From NCBI RefSeq assembly GCF_014650435.1, contig NZ_BMUY01000001.1, positions 310,001 through 374,000 on the forward strand: DNA of 64,000 nucleotides. Reading direction: 5' to 3'. Below, in pieces: positions 25,940-33,994 of the stretch (position 1 is the first letter of the stretch; every line of letters starts with the position of its first letter). This DNA comes from Streptomyces tendae. Lineage in GTDB: Bacteria > Actinomycetota > Actinomycetes > Streptomycetales > Streptomycetaceae. Under the pieces are notes generated by a model, which ran no database searches, was not told where the DNA came from, and saw only the letters and a program-made list of their open reading frames with translations. The translations under genes were made by a program, and so were the position numbers.

Positions 25940-27374
25940 GGGTCACCTCCGCCTGACCGACGCCGACCTGGAGGTCGAGGTCCAACGTGCCGGCGTCCCC
26001 GCCGCCCCCGGTCGGGGCCAGGGTGATCTCCTTGTGCTTGCCCGGTGCCACGTCCACGTCCTTCTCGTCGTCGCCGGGCAGCTGGATGTCGCCCACCCCC
26101 ACCTCGACGCTCAGCCGCACGGTCACGTCCTGCGGCACGACGACCCGTATTCGGCCCAGGCCCACGTCGGCCCGGGTGCTCACCGTCTGCCCCTCGGCCA
26201 GGTCGAGGCGGGACAGGTCCAGGGTGCCGCTGCCCGCACCGACCTCGTACTGGTCGCGCACGTCGGCCGCCACCACGGGCTTCCAGGTCGTCCGGACCCA
26301 CTCCGTCCCGACGTTCTCCGGTACGGCGGCAGATCCGGCCAGCAGGCCCGCCGTGATGACCGCCAGGAAGATCGAACCGGCTCCCGTACGCCCGAGGAAG
26401 GCGCTGACCGCGATACCGAGGCCGAAGACCGCGAGCGCGCACGCCAGGCCGGTCTGCAGACTGGTGCCCAGCGGGTGGTCGTCCCAGGTCAGCCGGGTCC
26501 CGAGGAAGCCGGCCAGCAGGGCGAGCAGGAACACCCAGCCGCCGATGCCGCGGGGGCCGCGCGTCTCGGGCGACCAGGGGCGCCGGTCGCCCGCGGGGAC
26601 GCGGTCGCCACGCCCCGGGATTCCGCGGCCGATGTTGACGGCCGCCGCGATGTCACGCTCCGCGGAGTCCGGCGGGCCCCACATGTAGCCCGTCCCGCCG
26701 TCATGGGTGCCGTCCTTGACGATCGGGTCGCGCCACCAGGAGGGCCAGGTGTACATGATCGGCGGCGCCTTGGCCTCCGGCGGGGCGTCGGCGACGGCCT
26801 GGGCCGACAGCGGGTCGGGTTCGGGGGCCCTGCGGTGCCGCGACCAGTACCCGGCGCCCGCGAGGAGCAGGGAGAGGACGACGGCGAAGGTCAGCACTCC
26901 GCCGTTGCGCAGCATGGTGAGGAAGACCCCGCAGCCGACCAGGGCGAAGAGCACACCCGCGAGCGCCTGGCCGTCGACCCGGCCGGTCAGCAGCTTGCGC
27001 ACCTCGTTCTCCTCCTCGTCGTCGTAGGGGACGAAGAGCCAGGCGAAGCCGTAGAAGAGGAGACCGACGCCGCCGGTCGCGGAGAGCACCGCGAGCGTGA
27101 TCCGGAAGATCACCGGGTCCAGGTCGCACTGCCGGCCGAGGCCGGCGCACACTCCGGCGAGCGCCTTGTGCCGCCGGTCCCGCCGGAACCGGTGCGGCGG
27201 CCCGAGGGCGTCCGCACCGCCGACGGCTCCCGCGTCGCCCGGGCCGCCCGGTGGACCCGGGTCGGCGGCACCGGCATCCGCGGCGGGCGCGGCATCCCGC
27301 GGCCCGGCGCCCAGCGGGGGGCGCGGGCCGGAGCCGGGTCCCGGACCCGTCGCGGCGTGCTCGTGATCTGTCAT
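25926..27374 (-). CDS. PspC-domain membrane protein with LiaF-like C-terminus
   Basis: A 482-residue membrane protein. A Pro/Ala/Gly-rich N-terminus of about 60 residues precedes a PspC domain (HKALAGVCAGLGRQCDLDP, then the helix FRITLAVLSATGGVGLLFYG). More helices follow at about 125-170 and 270-340. The C-terminal 130 residues, with LDLSRLDLAEGQTVSTRADV and the repeated VGVGDIQL pattern, resemble the beta-helical DUF2154/LiaF domain that inhibits LiaRS-type systems. It is transcribed divergently from a PspC-type histidine kinase and its regulator. The likely role is a membrane modulator of that two-component system, responding to cell-wall stress. Confidence 0.88.
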   Translation of the reverse strand: MTDHEHAATGPGPGSGPRPPLGAGPRDAAPAADAGAADPGPPGGPGDAGAVGGADALGPPHRFRRDRRHKALAGVCAGLGRQCDLDPVIFRITLAVLSATGGVGLLFYGFAWLFVPYDDEEENEVRKLLTGRVDGQALAGVLFALVGCGVFLTMLRNGGVLTFAVVLSLLLAGAGYWSRHRRAPEPDPLSAQAVADAPPEAKAPPIMYTWPSWWRDPIVKDGTHDGGTGYMWGPPDSAERDIAAAVNIGRGIPGRGDRVPAGDRRPWSPETRGPRGIGGWVFLLALLAGFLGTRLTWDDHPLGTSLQTGLACALAVFGLGIAVSAFLGRTGAGSIFLAVITAGLLAGSAAVPENVGTEWVRTTWKPVVAADVRDQYEVGAGSGTLDLSRLDLAEGQTVSTRADVGLGRIRVVVPQDVTVRLSVEVGVGDIQLPGDDEKDVDVAPGKHKEITLAPTGGGGDAGTLDLDLQVGVGQAEVTRAAS

Positions 27375-27417
27375 GGGTCCATGGTGACGGGCGCGGCGCC
27401 GTGACGGCAGCCGGTTC

Positions 27418-27529
27418 GACCCTGGTCGGACCCTGATATCGGCCCTGACTCCCCGCCCGGGGAGCGTTCGAGACCACCCCGGCCCTCCCCGGACCGAAGA
27501 TCAGGGGTGATTGGGGGAACGACCCTGAT
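27418..27529. promoter_or_regulatory. Divergent control region with repeated GACCCTG boxes
   Basis: Between the divergent LiaF/PspC gene and the kinase gene are copies of GACCCTG at 27418-27424 and 27429-27435, GGCCCTG at 27441-27447, an inverted GATCAGGGG at 27499-27507, and GACCCTGAT at 27521-27529. The first three are spaced 11 and 12 bp apart, one helical turn. They are good candidates for binding sites of the LuxR-type regulator encoded at 28854, controlling both directions. Confidence 0.6.
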
Positions 27530-27564
27530 GCTCCGGCTCCCGCACCCGTGTGACCATCGGTGTC

Positions 27565-28857
27565 ATGCCGGAAGCCGCAGCAGCACCCGTCGTCGAACCG
27601 CGGCCGCCGCGCAAGCTCTACCGAAGCAGCGACGGACGCTGGCTCGGCGGGGTGGCGCGGGGGCTCGCCGGACATCTCGGGCTGCCCGTCATCTGGGTGC
27701 GGTTCGCCTTCGTCGGCCTGTTCATGGCCGACGGCCTGGGCGCCCTGCTGTACGCGGCCTTCTGGTTCTTCGTGCCGCTGGGCGTCGGCGGGGTGGAGGC
27801 GCAGAAGCCGCCGTCGCTCGTCACCTCCGAGACCGGGCCGGACGGCCGCCGCAGACTCGTGGCCCGCAAGCCGGACAAGGGGCAGCTGGTCGCCCTGCTC
27901 CTCATGGTCGTCGTGGCCCTGGTCTTCGTGGGCAACGTCGACCTCGGCGGCGGAGCCAAGGCATACCTGTGGCCGACCGTGCTCGTCGGCGCCGGCGTCG
28001 CCCTCGTCTGGCGCCAGGCGGACAACGCGCGCCGGGCCCGCTGGGCCGAGGTGGGACGCCACCGCCGCACGGTCACCCTGCTGCGCTCGGTGGCGGGCGT
28101 CCTGCTGGTGACGGCCGGGGTCACCGGCATCTTCGTCCTCCAGGGCTCCGCGGCCCACCTCGGCTCCGTCCTCCAGGCGGCCCTCGCCGTCCTCGTCGGC
28201 ATCACCCTCCTCGCCGGCCCCTACCTGGTGCGGATGACGCAGGACCTCTCCGAGGAGCGGCTGATGCGCATCCGCGCCCAGGAGCGCGCCGAGGTCGCCG
28301 CCCACGTCCACGACTCGGTGCTGCACACCCTGACCCTGATCCAGCGCAACGCGGAGAACGCGGGCGAGGTACGCCGTCTGGCCCGGGCCCAGGAGCGGGA
28401 CCTGCGCGCCTGGCTCTACAAACCGGAGGGCAACGGCAAGGACGAGGACGACGAGCCCACCACCCTCGCCGAGGCCGTGAAGCGCAACGCGGCGGAGGTC
28501 GAGGACAAGCACGGCGTCCCGCTGGAGGTGGTGGTCGTCGGCGACTGCCCCCTCGACGAGCGGATCAGCGCGCAGATGCAGGCCGCGCGCGAAGCGATGG
28601 TGAACGCCGCCAAGTACGGTGGCGAGGGCGGCGCCGTACAGGTCTACGCCGAAGTCGAGGGCAGGACGGTCTTCGTGTCCGTCCGGGACCGCGGCCCCGG
28701 CTTCGACCTCGACTCGATACCCGCCGACCGCATGGGCGTCAGAGAATCGATCATCGGCCGCATGGAGCGCAACGGCGGCACGGCGCGGCTGCGCGCGGTG
28801 CCGGACGGCGGCACGGAGGTCGAACTGGAAATGGAGAGGGCGGAGAAGACGTCATGA
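27565..28857 (+). CDS. PspC-domain sensor histidine kinase (NarL family)
   Basis: A 430-residue membrane kinase; ATG 27565 is chosen, GTG 27550 is possible, and neither has a clear ribosome-binding site. An N-terminal PspC domain (LYRSSDGRWLGGVARGLAGH) with its helix is followed by further helices to about residue 225. The HisKA_3-type box has the phospho-accepting His249 in HVHDSVLHTL. The ATPase domain shows an N-box with QAAREAMVNAAKYGG, and G-boxes DRGPGFDL and MGVRESI. It overlaps the response regulator by ATGA, so the two are coupled. Function: envelope-stress sensing of the LiaS type, inferred from the PspC domain and the LiaF-like neighbour. Confidence 0.92.
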   Translation: MPEAAAAPVVEPRPPRKLYRSSDGRWLGGVARGLAGHLGLPVIWVRFAFVGLFMADGLGALLYAAFWFFVPLGVGGVEAQKPPSLVTSETGPDGRRRLVARKPDKGQLVALLLMVVVALVFVGNVDLGGGAKAYLWPTVLVGAGVALVWRQADNARRARWAEVGRHRRTVTLLRSVAGVLLVTAGVTGIFVLQGSAAHLGSVLQAALAVLVGITLLAGPYLVRMTQDLSEERLMRIRAQERAEVAAHVHDSVLHTLTLIQRNAENAGEVRRLARAQERDLRAWLYKPEGNGKDEDDEPTTLAEAVKRNAAEVEDKHGVPLEVVVVGDCPLDERISAQMQAAREAMVNAAKYGGEGGAVQVYAEVEGRTVFVSVRDRGPGFDLDSIPADRMGVRESIIGRMERNGGTARLRAVPDGGTEVELEMERAEKTS

Positions 28858-29609
28858 GCGACCCGACCGAGGCGAACGGAACGGCGGGAACGGCGGGAGC
28901 GGACGAGACGGCCGAGCCCGCGCAGTCCACCGGTGGCGGCACGGGGGAGCGCCACGTACGCGTGGTGCTCGTCGACGACCACCGCATGTTCCGCACCGGT
29001 GTCCAGGCCGAGATCGGCCAGACCGCCGAGACCGGGGTCGAGGTCGTGGGCGAGGCCGCCGACGTCGACCAGGCCGTCACCGTCATCACCGCGACCCGCC
29101 CCGAGGTCGTGCTCCTCGACGTCCACCTCCCCGGCGGCGGCGGGGTCGAGGTGCTGCGCCGCTGCGCGCCCCTGATGAGCGACGCCGAGCGGCCCGTCCG
29201 CTTCCTCGCCCTGTCCGTCTCGGACGCGGCGGAGGACGTGATCGGAGTGATCCGCGGCGGCGCCCGGGGCTATGTGACCAAGACCATCACCGGCACCGAC
29301 CTGGTCAACTCCGTCTTCCGCGTCCAGGAGGGCGACGCCGTCTTCTCCCCGCGCCTGGCCGGCTTCGTCCTCGACGCGTTCGCCTCCACGGACGCGCCGC
29401 CGGTCGACGAGGACCTCGACCGGCTCACCCAGCGCGAGCGCGAGGTGCTGCGCCTGATCGCCCGCGGCTACGCGTACAAGGAGATCGCCAAGCAGCTCTA
29501 CATCTCGGTGAAGACGGTCGAGTCCCACGTCTCGGCGGTCCTGCGCAAGCTCCAGCTGTCCAACCGCCACGAGCTGACCCGGTGGGCGACGGCACGCCGG
29601 CTGGTCTGA
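28854..29609 (+). CDS. LuxR/NarL-type response regulator
   Basis: A 251-residue regulator starting in the ATGA overlap with the kinase gene. After a 35-residue flexible tail the receiver domain begins VRVVLVDDHRMFRTG. The phospho-acceptor is Asp89 in VVLLDVHLPG and the switch lysine lies in GYVTKTI. The LuxR helix-turn-helix is at the C-terminus: LTQREREVLRLIARGYAYKE and VKTVESHVSAVLRKL. It most likely binds the GACCCTG repeats upstream of its own operon. The 3' end converges on an NlpC/P60 gene 22 bp away. Confidence 0.95.
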   Translation: MSDPTEANGTAGTAGADETAEPAQSTGGGTGERHVRVVLVDDHRMFRTGVQAEIGQTAETGVEVVGEAADVDQAVTVITATRPEVVLLDVHLPGGGGVEVLRRCAPLMSDAERPVRFLALSVSDAAEDVIGVIRGGARGYVTKTITGTDLVNSVFRVQEGDAVFSPRLAGFVLDAFASTDAPPVDEDLDRLTQREREVLRLIARGYAYKEIAKQLYISVKTVESHVSAVLRKLQLSNRHELTRWATARRLV

Positions 29610-29631
29610 CGGCCCGGCACGGTGCGGCGGC

Positions 29632-30675
29632 TCACACCACCCGCGTCGCCCCCGCGAACGGCATCTCGTCGACCGGGGCGACGCGGACCGGGGCCGACGG
29701 GTTCGGGGCGTGGATCATCTGCCCGTTGCCGACGTAGATGCCGACGTGGCTGATGCCCGAGTAGAAGAAGACCAGGTCGCCCGGGGCGAGTTCGGAGCGC
29801 GGGACGCGGCGGCCCGCGTCGATCTGGGCGTAGGTCGTGCGGGGGAGGGAGACCCCGGCGGCGCGGTAGGCGGCCTGGGTGAGGCCCGAGCAGTCGAAGG
29901 CGTTCGGGCCGGTCGCGCCCCACACATAGGGGCTGCCGAGCTTCTGGTAGGCGTAGGCGACGGCCGCCGCCGCGCGGGAGTTGGGGGCCTGGGCCGAGGC
30001 GGACAGGCTCTCCCGGGGTCCCGGCGCCGAGCGAGAGGCCCGGTCGCCGACGTCGGCGCGTTCCTCGGCGGTCAGCCGGGACAGCAGGCGGCGGGCCGAT
30101 TCCAGTTTGCCGGTGACGGTCTCGCGGTGACGTTTCAGCTCGGCCCGGCGCGACTTCAGCGAGGACACCTCGACGCGGGCGGCGCCGCGCAGTTGCTCGA
30201 TCTCCCGGAGCCCCTTGCGTACGCGGCCCACCTCGGCCTGCTGCCGGCTGCCCGCGCGCTCGGCGAACGCGGCGCCGTCGAGATACCGGTCCGGGTCGGA
30301 CGAGAGCGCGAGTTGCAGGGCCGGGTCGAGGCCGCCGCTGCGGTACTGCGCCGCCGCGACCGAACCCAGCGCCTCCCGTGCCGAGTTCAGCCGGTCCTCC
30401 TTGCGGGCTGCCTCGTCGCGCAGGTCCTCCAGGCGCTGTTCGGCGGCGTCCGCCTTCTCCTTCGCGCCGTTGTACTTCTCCGTGGCCACCTCGGCCTCCT
30501 GGTAGAGCTTGTCCACCTTGGCCCTGACCTGTGCCGCCGTCGGCTGCGGGTCGGCGTGTCCGGTCCCGCCGCCCAGGCCCGTCGCGGTGGCCGCACCCGC
30601 GAGGGTGATCGTGGCCGCCGTACGGGCCCTGCCGCCGCCCGTCGCGCGCTGTCGCGGCCTGCGGTGCGTTCCCAC
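29632..30675 (-). CDS. Secreted NlpC/P60 peptidoglycan endopeptidase
   Basis: A 347-residue exported D,L-endopeptidase. The GTG start at 30675 precedes a twin-basic, Ala-rich signal segment ending near GHADPQ. A long coiled coil (about 45-205) with the sequence AKVDKLYQEAEVATEKYNG resembles the RipA/CwlO autoinhibitory helices. The NlpC/P60 domain (about 235-347) has catalytic Cys262 in DCSGLTQA and His310 in GISHVGIYVG. A second NlpC/P60 gene of the same layout starts at 33552. This copy has no ydaO riboswitch in its upstream region. Role: cleavage of stem peptides during growth or sporulation. Confidence 0.93.
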   Translation of the reverse strand: MGTHRRPRQRATGGGRARTAATITLAGAATATGLGGGTGHADPQPTAAQVRAKVDKLYQEAEVATEKYNGAKEKADAAEQRLEDLRDEAARKEDRLNSAREALGSVAAAQYRSGGLDPALQLALSSDPDRYLDGAAFAERAGSRQQAEVGRVRKGLREIEQLRGAARVEVSSLKSRRAELKRHRETVTGKLESARRLLSRLTAEERADVGDRASRSAPGPRESLSASAQAPNSRAAAAVAYAYQKLGSPYVWGATGPNAFDCSGLTQAAYRAAGVSLPRTTYAQIDAGRRVPRSELAPGDLVFFYSGISHVGIYVGNGQMIHAPNPSAPVRVAPVDEMPFAGATRVV

Positions 30676-30983
30676 CTGCGATCCACGTCCTTCCGTACGA
30701 CTCGACTCCGGCCCGCGCCGGGTCGGCTCCGGTCCGCTCCGGCTGCCTGAGCGAGGACGCTAGGCGCGTCGATAACGGTCCGGTGACGGGATGCGCGGAA
30801 GTGGCGACACCGGATCGCACGGCGACCGCAAGTGACCGCCGACGCCTCCGGGGCGCGTCGTCTTCACGCAGGGTGATGACCGATGTGCCGGATCGGAGGC
30901 GGGTGGGGGAGGGGAGCTGTTATGGGGGCGGCGGGGCAGGCCGGTGTCCGGGCGTGCCGGGGCCCTCATTAGGCTCCGGCCCC

Positions 30984-31337
30984 ATGGACGTACTCATCCA
31001 CATCTTCGTCGGCCTGCACATCATCGGTATCGCCTCGCTCCTGGGCGGCTTCCTGACCCAGATGAAGGCGATGGGCCAGGGCGCGGCCCGGTTCACCCCC
31101 GCGATGCTGCACGGCGCGCTGACGATGCTGGTCACCGGCGCCGTCCTGGTCGGCCTCAACCAGGCCCAGGACTACTCCGTCGACAACGTCAAGATCGGCG
31201 TGAAGCTCGCCGTACTGATCGTGATCCTCGGCCTGGTCTACGTGAAGCGGGACGAGGAGAAGGTGGAGAAGCCGCTGTTCGCACTGGTGGGCGGGCTGAC
31301 CCTGGTGAACGTCTTCATCGCGGTGCTGTGGACCTGA
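30984..31337 (+). CDS. Small four-helix membrane protein
   Basis: A 117-residue integral membrane protein starting MDVLIHIFVGLHIIGIASLL. Four helices are visible, with a conserved-looking polar segment LNQAQDYSVDNVKIGVKLAV between the second and third. There is no ribosome-binding site; a TAGGCT -10-like box 9 nt before the ATG suggests a leaderless mRNA. The last 23 bp overlap the 3' end of the convergent TehA-type gene. Function unknown; small Streptomyces membrane proteins of this type are widespread. The 308-bp region before it (30676-30983) shows nothing else I can define. Confidence 0.8.
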   Translation: MDVLIHIFVGLHIIGIASLLGGFLTQMKAMGQGAARFTPAMLHGALTMLVTGAVLVGLNQAQDYSVDNVKIGVKLAVLIVILGLVYVKRDEEKVEKPLFALVGGLTLVNVFIAVLWT

Positions 31338-32331
31338 CGGCCGTACCGGGGTCCGCTGCCGCGGACCGCAGCCCGTCCCGGGCCCGGACGACCGCGCCGG
31401 TGGCGACCGCCAGCCACCCGGCCACCGCGATCCACAGCAGCGCCCGGCCGGGCCCGTCCAGCCACGGGACGTCGACGACGGCGGCCACCGACAGCGTCGC
31501 CGCCGCCGTCATGCCGAGCGGGAAGACGGTCGACCAGCGGCGCACGTCGTAGCGCAGGCGGGGCCAGGCGATCTCCGCCGCCAGGAGCACGGCGTACCAG
31601 GCGAGGTCGAGCGTGAGCAGGAAGACGGTCACGTCGTGCAGGACGGCCTGGTCGTCGGCGTTCCACAGGTACATGCCGGTCCCGGCCGTCGCGAGCAGCT
31701 TGGCACCGGCGAGGGCCGAGATGGCCAGCGCACCGCCCGCCACCCAGTGGTCCCCGGAGCCCCGGGCCACCTGCCGCAGATCGAAGCGGAACAGCGCGAT
31801 CAGGTAGAGCACGATGCCCAGCCAGAACGGCACCAGCGCCGCGTGCGCCAGCCAGGGCGTGGAGGTGGCCGCGGCCAGTGTGGCGGCCAGCACGGCGAGC
31901 CCTTCCGTGGCCACACAGCTCAGGAACACCGCCCCGGGCATCCGCCGCCCCCAGTGCCGCACCACCAGGAGCAGCAGCCACGGCCACAGCAGGGCCGCCA
32001 GCGCCAGCAGCACCGCCGCCAGGAGCGACCAGCCGAGCAGCGAGAAACGCGTGCCGAGCACGGTCGTCGCGGCGACGGCGGTGAGCGCCCCCGGCGTCCC
32101 CGCCCGCTTCACCCACTGGGCGTGGTCGGCCAGCAGCAGGTAGACGAAGTTCGCGGCCAGTATCAGCCAGGCGGCGCAGGCCAGGACGAGGGCGATCCGG
32201 GACAGGACCTCGCGGCCCGTCAGATGCAGGGCGACCGACACGATGCCGGTCGCCATCACCGCGGCCCCGGCCGCCGGTGGACGCTGCGCCCACCAGGCAC
32301 GCAGCGCGGAGGGATGGGTGGCCGATGACAT
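31315..32331 (-). CDS. TehA/SLAC1-type anion channel or tellurite-resistance family transporter
   Basis: A 338-residue protein with about ten hydrophobic helices, matching the tellurite-resistance/dicarboxylate transporter (TDT, SLAC1-like) family of voltage-independent anion channels or exporters. Typical segments are GAAVMATGIVSVALHLTG at the first helix, MPGAVFLSCVATEGLAVLA in the middle, and WSTVFPLGMTAAATLSV near the end (FPLGM is family-typical). The start ATG is at 32331. It lies between the two NlpC/P60 genes on the same strand and overlaps the convergent small membrane gene by 23 bp. Substrate unknown. Confidence 0.82.
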   Translation of the reverse strand: MSSATHPSALRAWWAQRPPAAGAAVMATGIVSVALHLTGREVLSRIALVLACAAWLILAANFVYLLLADHAQWVKRAGTPGALTAVAATTVLGTRFSLLGWSLLAAVLLALAALLWPWLLLLVVRHWGRRMPGAVFLSCVATEGLAVLAATLAAATSTPWLAHAALVPFWLGIVLYLIALFRFDLRQVARGSGDHWVAGGALAISALAGAKLLATAGTGMYLWNADDQAVLHDVTVFLLTLDLAWYAVLLAAEIAWPRLRYDVRRWSTVFPLGMTAAATLSVAAVVDVPWLDGPGRALLWIAVAGWLAVATGAVVRARDGLRSAAADPGTAVRSTAPR

Positions 32332-32358
32332 GGGCCCGATGCTAAAGACCCTCGACGA

Positions 32359-33552
32359 TCAGGCCGGGCGCACCACGCTGTAGATCGACGACTCGCCGTC
32401 GTAGAAGATCGACTCCTCGCGGACGTACGCCCCCGGCTTCGGGGCGTGGATCATCATGCCGTCGCCGATGTACAGGCCGACGTGGCTGATGTCGTCGTAG
32501 AAGAAGACCAGGTCACCGGGTTGCGCCTGGGAGACGGAGACGGTCGTGCCGGCGTTGACCTGGTCGTAGGTGACGCGCGGCAGTGTCACGCCCGCGGCCT
32601 TCCAGGCGGCCTGGGTCAGGCCCGAGCAGTCGTAGGAGCCGGGGCCCGTGGCGCCCCAGACGTACGGCTTGCCGATCTGGGCGCGGGCGAAGGCGATCGC
32701 CTTCTCGGCCTTGGTGCCGGTCGAGGTGCCCGGTGTCGACGAGCCGGAGTCCGACGAACCGGTGCCGTCGGAGGTGCCCGAGGACCCGGAGCCGCTCTCC
32801 TGCTGCCGGGCGGCCTCCTCCCGGCGCTCGCGCTCGGCCTCCTCCTGCGCCGCCTGCTGCTTCGCCAGCTCGGCGGCCCTGCGGGCGGCCTCCTGCTGCT
32901 TCTTCTTCTCGATCGCCGCCAGCCGGGCCTTCTCCTCGGCGGTCAGCTCCGAGAGCAGCTCCCGCGCGGTGGCGAGCTTCTTCTGGACGGTCGACTTCGC
33001 CGTCTTGAGGTCCTTCTGCGAGTCGGTGAGCGTCTCGAGGCTCTCGGTGGCCTCCCGACGCTTCTTCATCGTCTCGGACTGCTGCGTGACGTAGTCGTCG
33101 ACGGCGGTCTTCTGCCGGCCGGTGAGCCGGTTCATCAGCTGGTTCTGGTCGAAGTAGTCCTGCGGCGAGTCCGCGAGCAGCAGCGTCGCGGTCTCCGGGA
33201 CCGAGGCGCCCGTGCGGTACTGGGCGGAGGCGAAGGAACCCAGCTCCTCGCGCGCGTCGTTGAGCTTCTGGGTGCGCTGGGCGACGTCGTCGAGGAGGGT
33301 GTCGACCTTCTTGCGCTGCTTGGTGGTCTTCTCCTTGGCCGCGTTGTACTTCTCGGTCGCCGACCCGGCCTGGCGGTAGAGGTCGTCGACCTTCTTCTCG
33401 ACCTCTTCGAGGGTCGGCCGGTCGTCCGACGGCGTGGCGTTCGCCGTCTGGGACAGCAGGGCGACGGAGGTGAGGGCCGCGGTGGCGAGGGCCGGGGTCC
33501 GTATGCCCGCGACGCGGGTACCGGTGGGACGCGACTTGCGGTGCGACGCCAA
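32359..33552 (-). CDS. Secreted NlpC/P60 endopeptidase under c-di-AMP riboswitch
   Basis: A 397-residue exported peptidoglycan hydrolase. It starts at TTG 33552, supported by AAGGAG eight bases upstream and an immediate signal peptide (LATAALTSVALLSQTANA). A long coiled coil (about 48-250), including a KKKQQEAARRAAELAKQQAA region, is followed by a Ser/Gly linker and the NlpC/P60 domain with Cys309 (DCSGLTQAAW) and His357 (DISHVGLYIG). The architecture is that of RipA/CwlO-type hydrolases. Its leader carries a clear ydaO-type riboswitch and a promoter, so transcription should respond to c-di-AMP, linking wall hydrolysis to turgor or dormancy signalling. Confidence 0.95.
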   Translation of the reverse strand: MASHRKSRPTGTRVAGIRTPALATAALTSVALLSQTANATPSDDRPTLEEVEKKVDDLYRQAGSATEKYNAAKEKTTKQRKKVDTLLDDVAQRTQKLNDAREELGSFASAQYRTGASVPETATLLLADSPQDYFDQNQLMNRLTGRQKTAVDDYVTQQSETMKKRREATESLETLTDSQKDLKTAKSTVQKKLATARELLSELTAEEKARLAAIEKKKQQEAARRAAELAKQQAAQEEAERERREEAARQQESGSGSSGTSDGTGSSDSGSSTPGTSTGTKAEKAIAFARAQIGKPYVWGATGPGSYDCSGLTQAAWKAAGVTLPRVTYDQVNAGTTVSVSQAQPGDLVFFYDDISHVGLYIGDGMMIHAPKPGAYVREESIFYDGESSIYSVVRPA

Positions 33553-33570
33553 GGAGGCGACTCCTTCCAG

Positions 33571-33718
33571 TGCTCCGCCTACCGGGTTAGCTGTCGGGTT
33601 CGGGCGGTGTGATGCGGAAGGGTTGCCCTACGGCGAGTCCGTCCCTCATGGAGGGCGGTGTCGCCGATTCACCCCAAAGTTCTCGGTTGGGTCCCCGGCT
33701 CCGGCTGCCGTGCGGCGT
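33571..33718 (-). ncRNA. c-di-AMP (ydaO/yuaA) riboswitch
   Basis: The minus-strand leader contains, in order, the conserved blocks of the ydaO motif: GGGGACCCA, then TTGGGGTGAATC, then GTAGGGCAACCC, then CCCGAACCCGACAGCTAACC followed by GGTAGGCG. They correspond block for block to the Bacillus subtilis ydaO RNA. The element ends about 20 nt before the TTG start of the NlpC/P60 gene. c-di-AMP riboswitches upstream of wall hydrolases are established in actinobacteria. Exact boundaries, particularly the P1 helix, are approximate. Confidence 0.93.
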
Positions 33719-33785
33719 ACCGGACTCGGCGGAGGCCGCGCGGCCCGGCGAGGTTCGCCGGAGGGGGTCGAGCGGCCTGTCCCGC

Positions 33786-33815
33786 ACCGTAGCCAACTCG
33801 TGTGGCCGCTGTGAA
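33786..33815 (-). promoter_or_regulatory. Probable promoter of the riboswitch-controlled NlpC/P60 gene
   Basis: On the minus strand TTCACA (33810-33815) and TACGGT (33786-33791) are 18 bp apart. Transcription would start near 33779 and include the whole riboswitch in a leader of about 226 nt. Confidence 0.5.
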
Positions 33816-33962
33816 GGTTGGTGGGTGATATGCCCGATACATTTTCGTGACCTTCTGTTCGGGTGCCTTCGGGGCGGTCACGGGCGTCACTCTTCGTGGT
33901 TCCGCTGGTCGCAGGGCGTGTCCGCGCCCGGGGTGGTGGGCATTTTCCGGGGTGGCACCGGG

Positions 33963-33985
33963 TTGTCGGTGGGGCGCCCTAGACT
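33963..33985 (+). promoter_or_regulatory. RecA-NDp/PafBC-type DNA-damage promoter of pcrA
   Basis: TTGTCGGTG (33963-33971), an 8-bp spacer, then TAGACT (33980-33985). This matches the mycobacterial RecA-independent DNA-damage promoter (TTGTCRGTG, 8 bp, TAnnnT). The predicted start is about 3 nt before the pcrA ATG. Confidence 0.7.
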
Positions 33986-33994
33986 CGGAGAGCG

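Noticed and set aside
30676..30983. A second ydaO riboswitch upstream of the other NlpC/P60 gene
   Set aside because: None of the conserved blocks GGGGACCC, GGGTGAATC or GACAGCTAACC occurs there on the minus strand.
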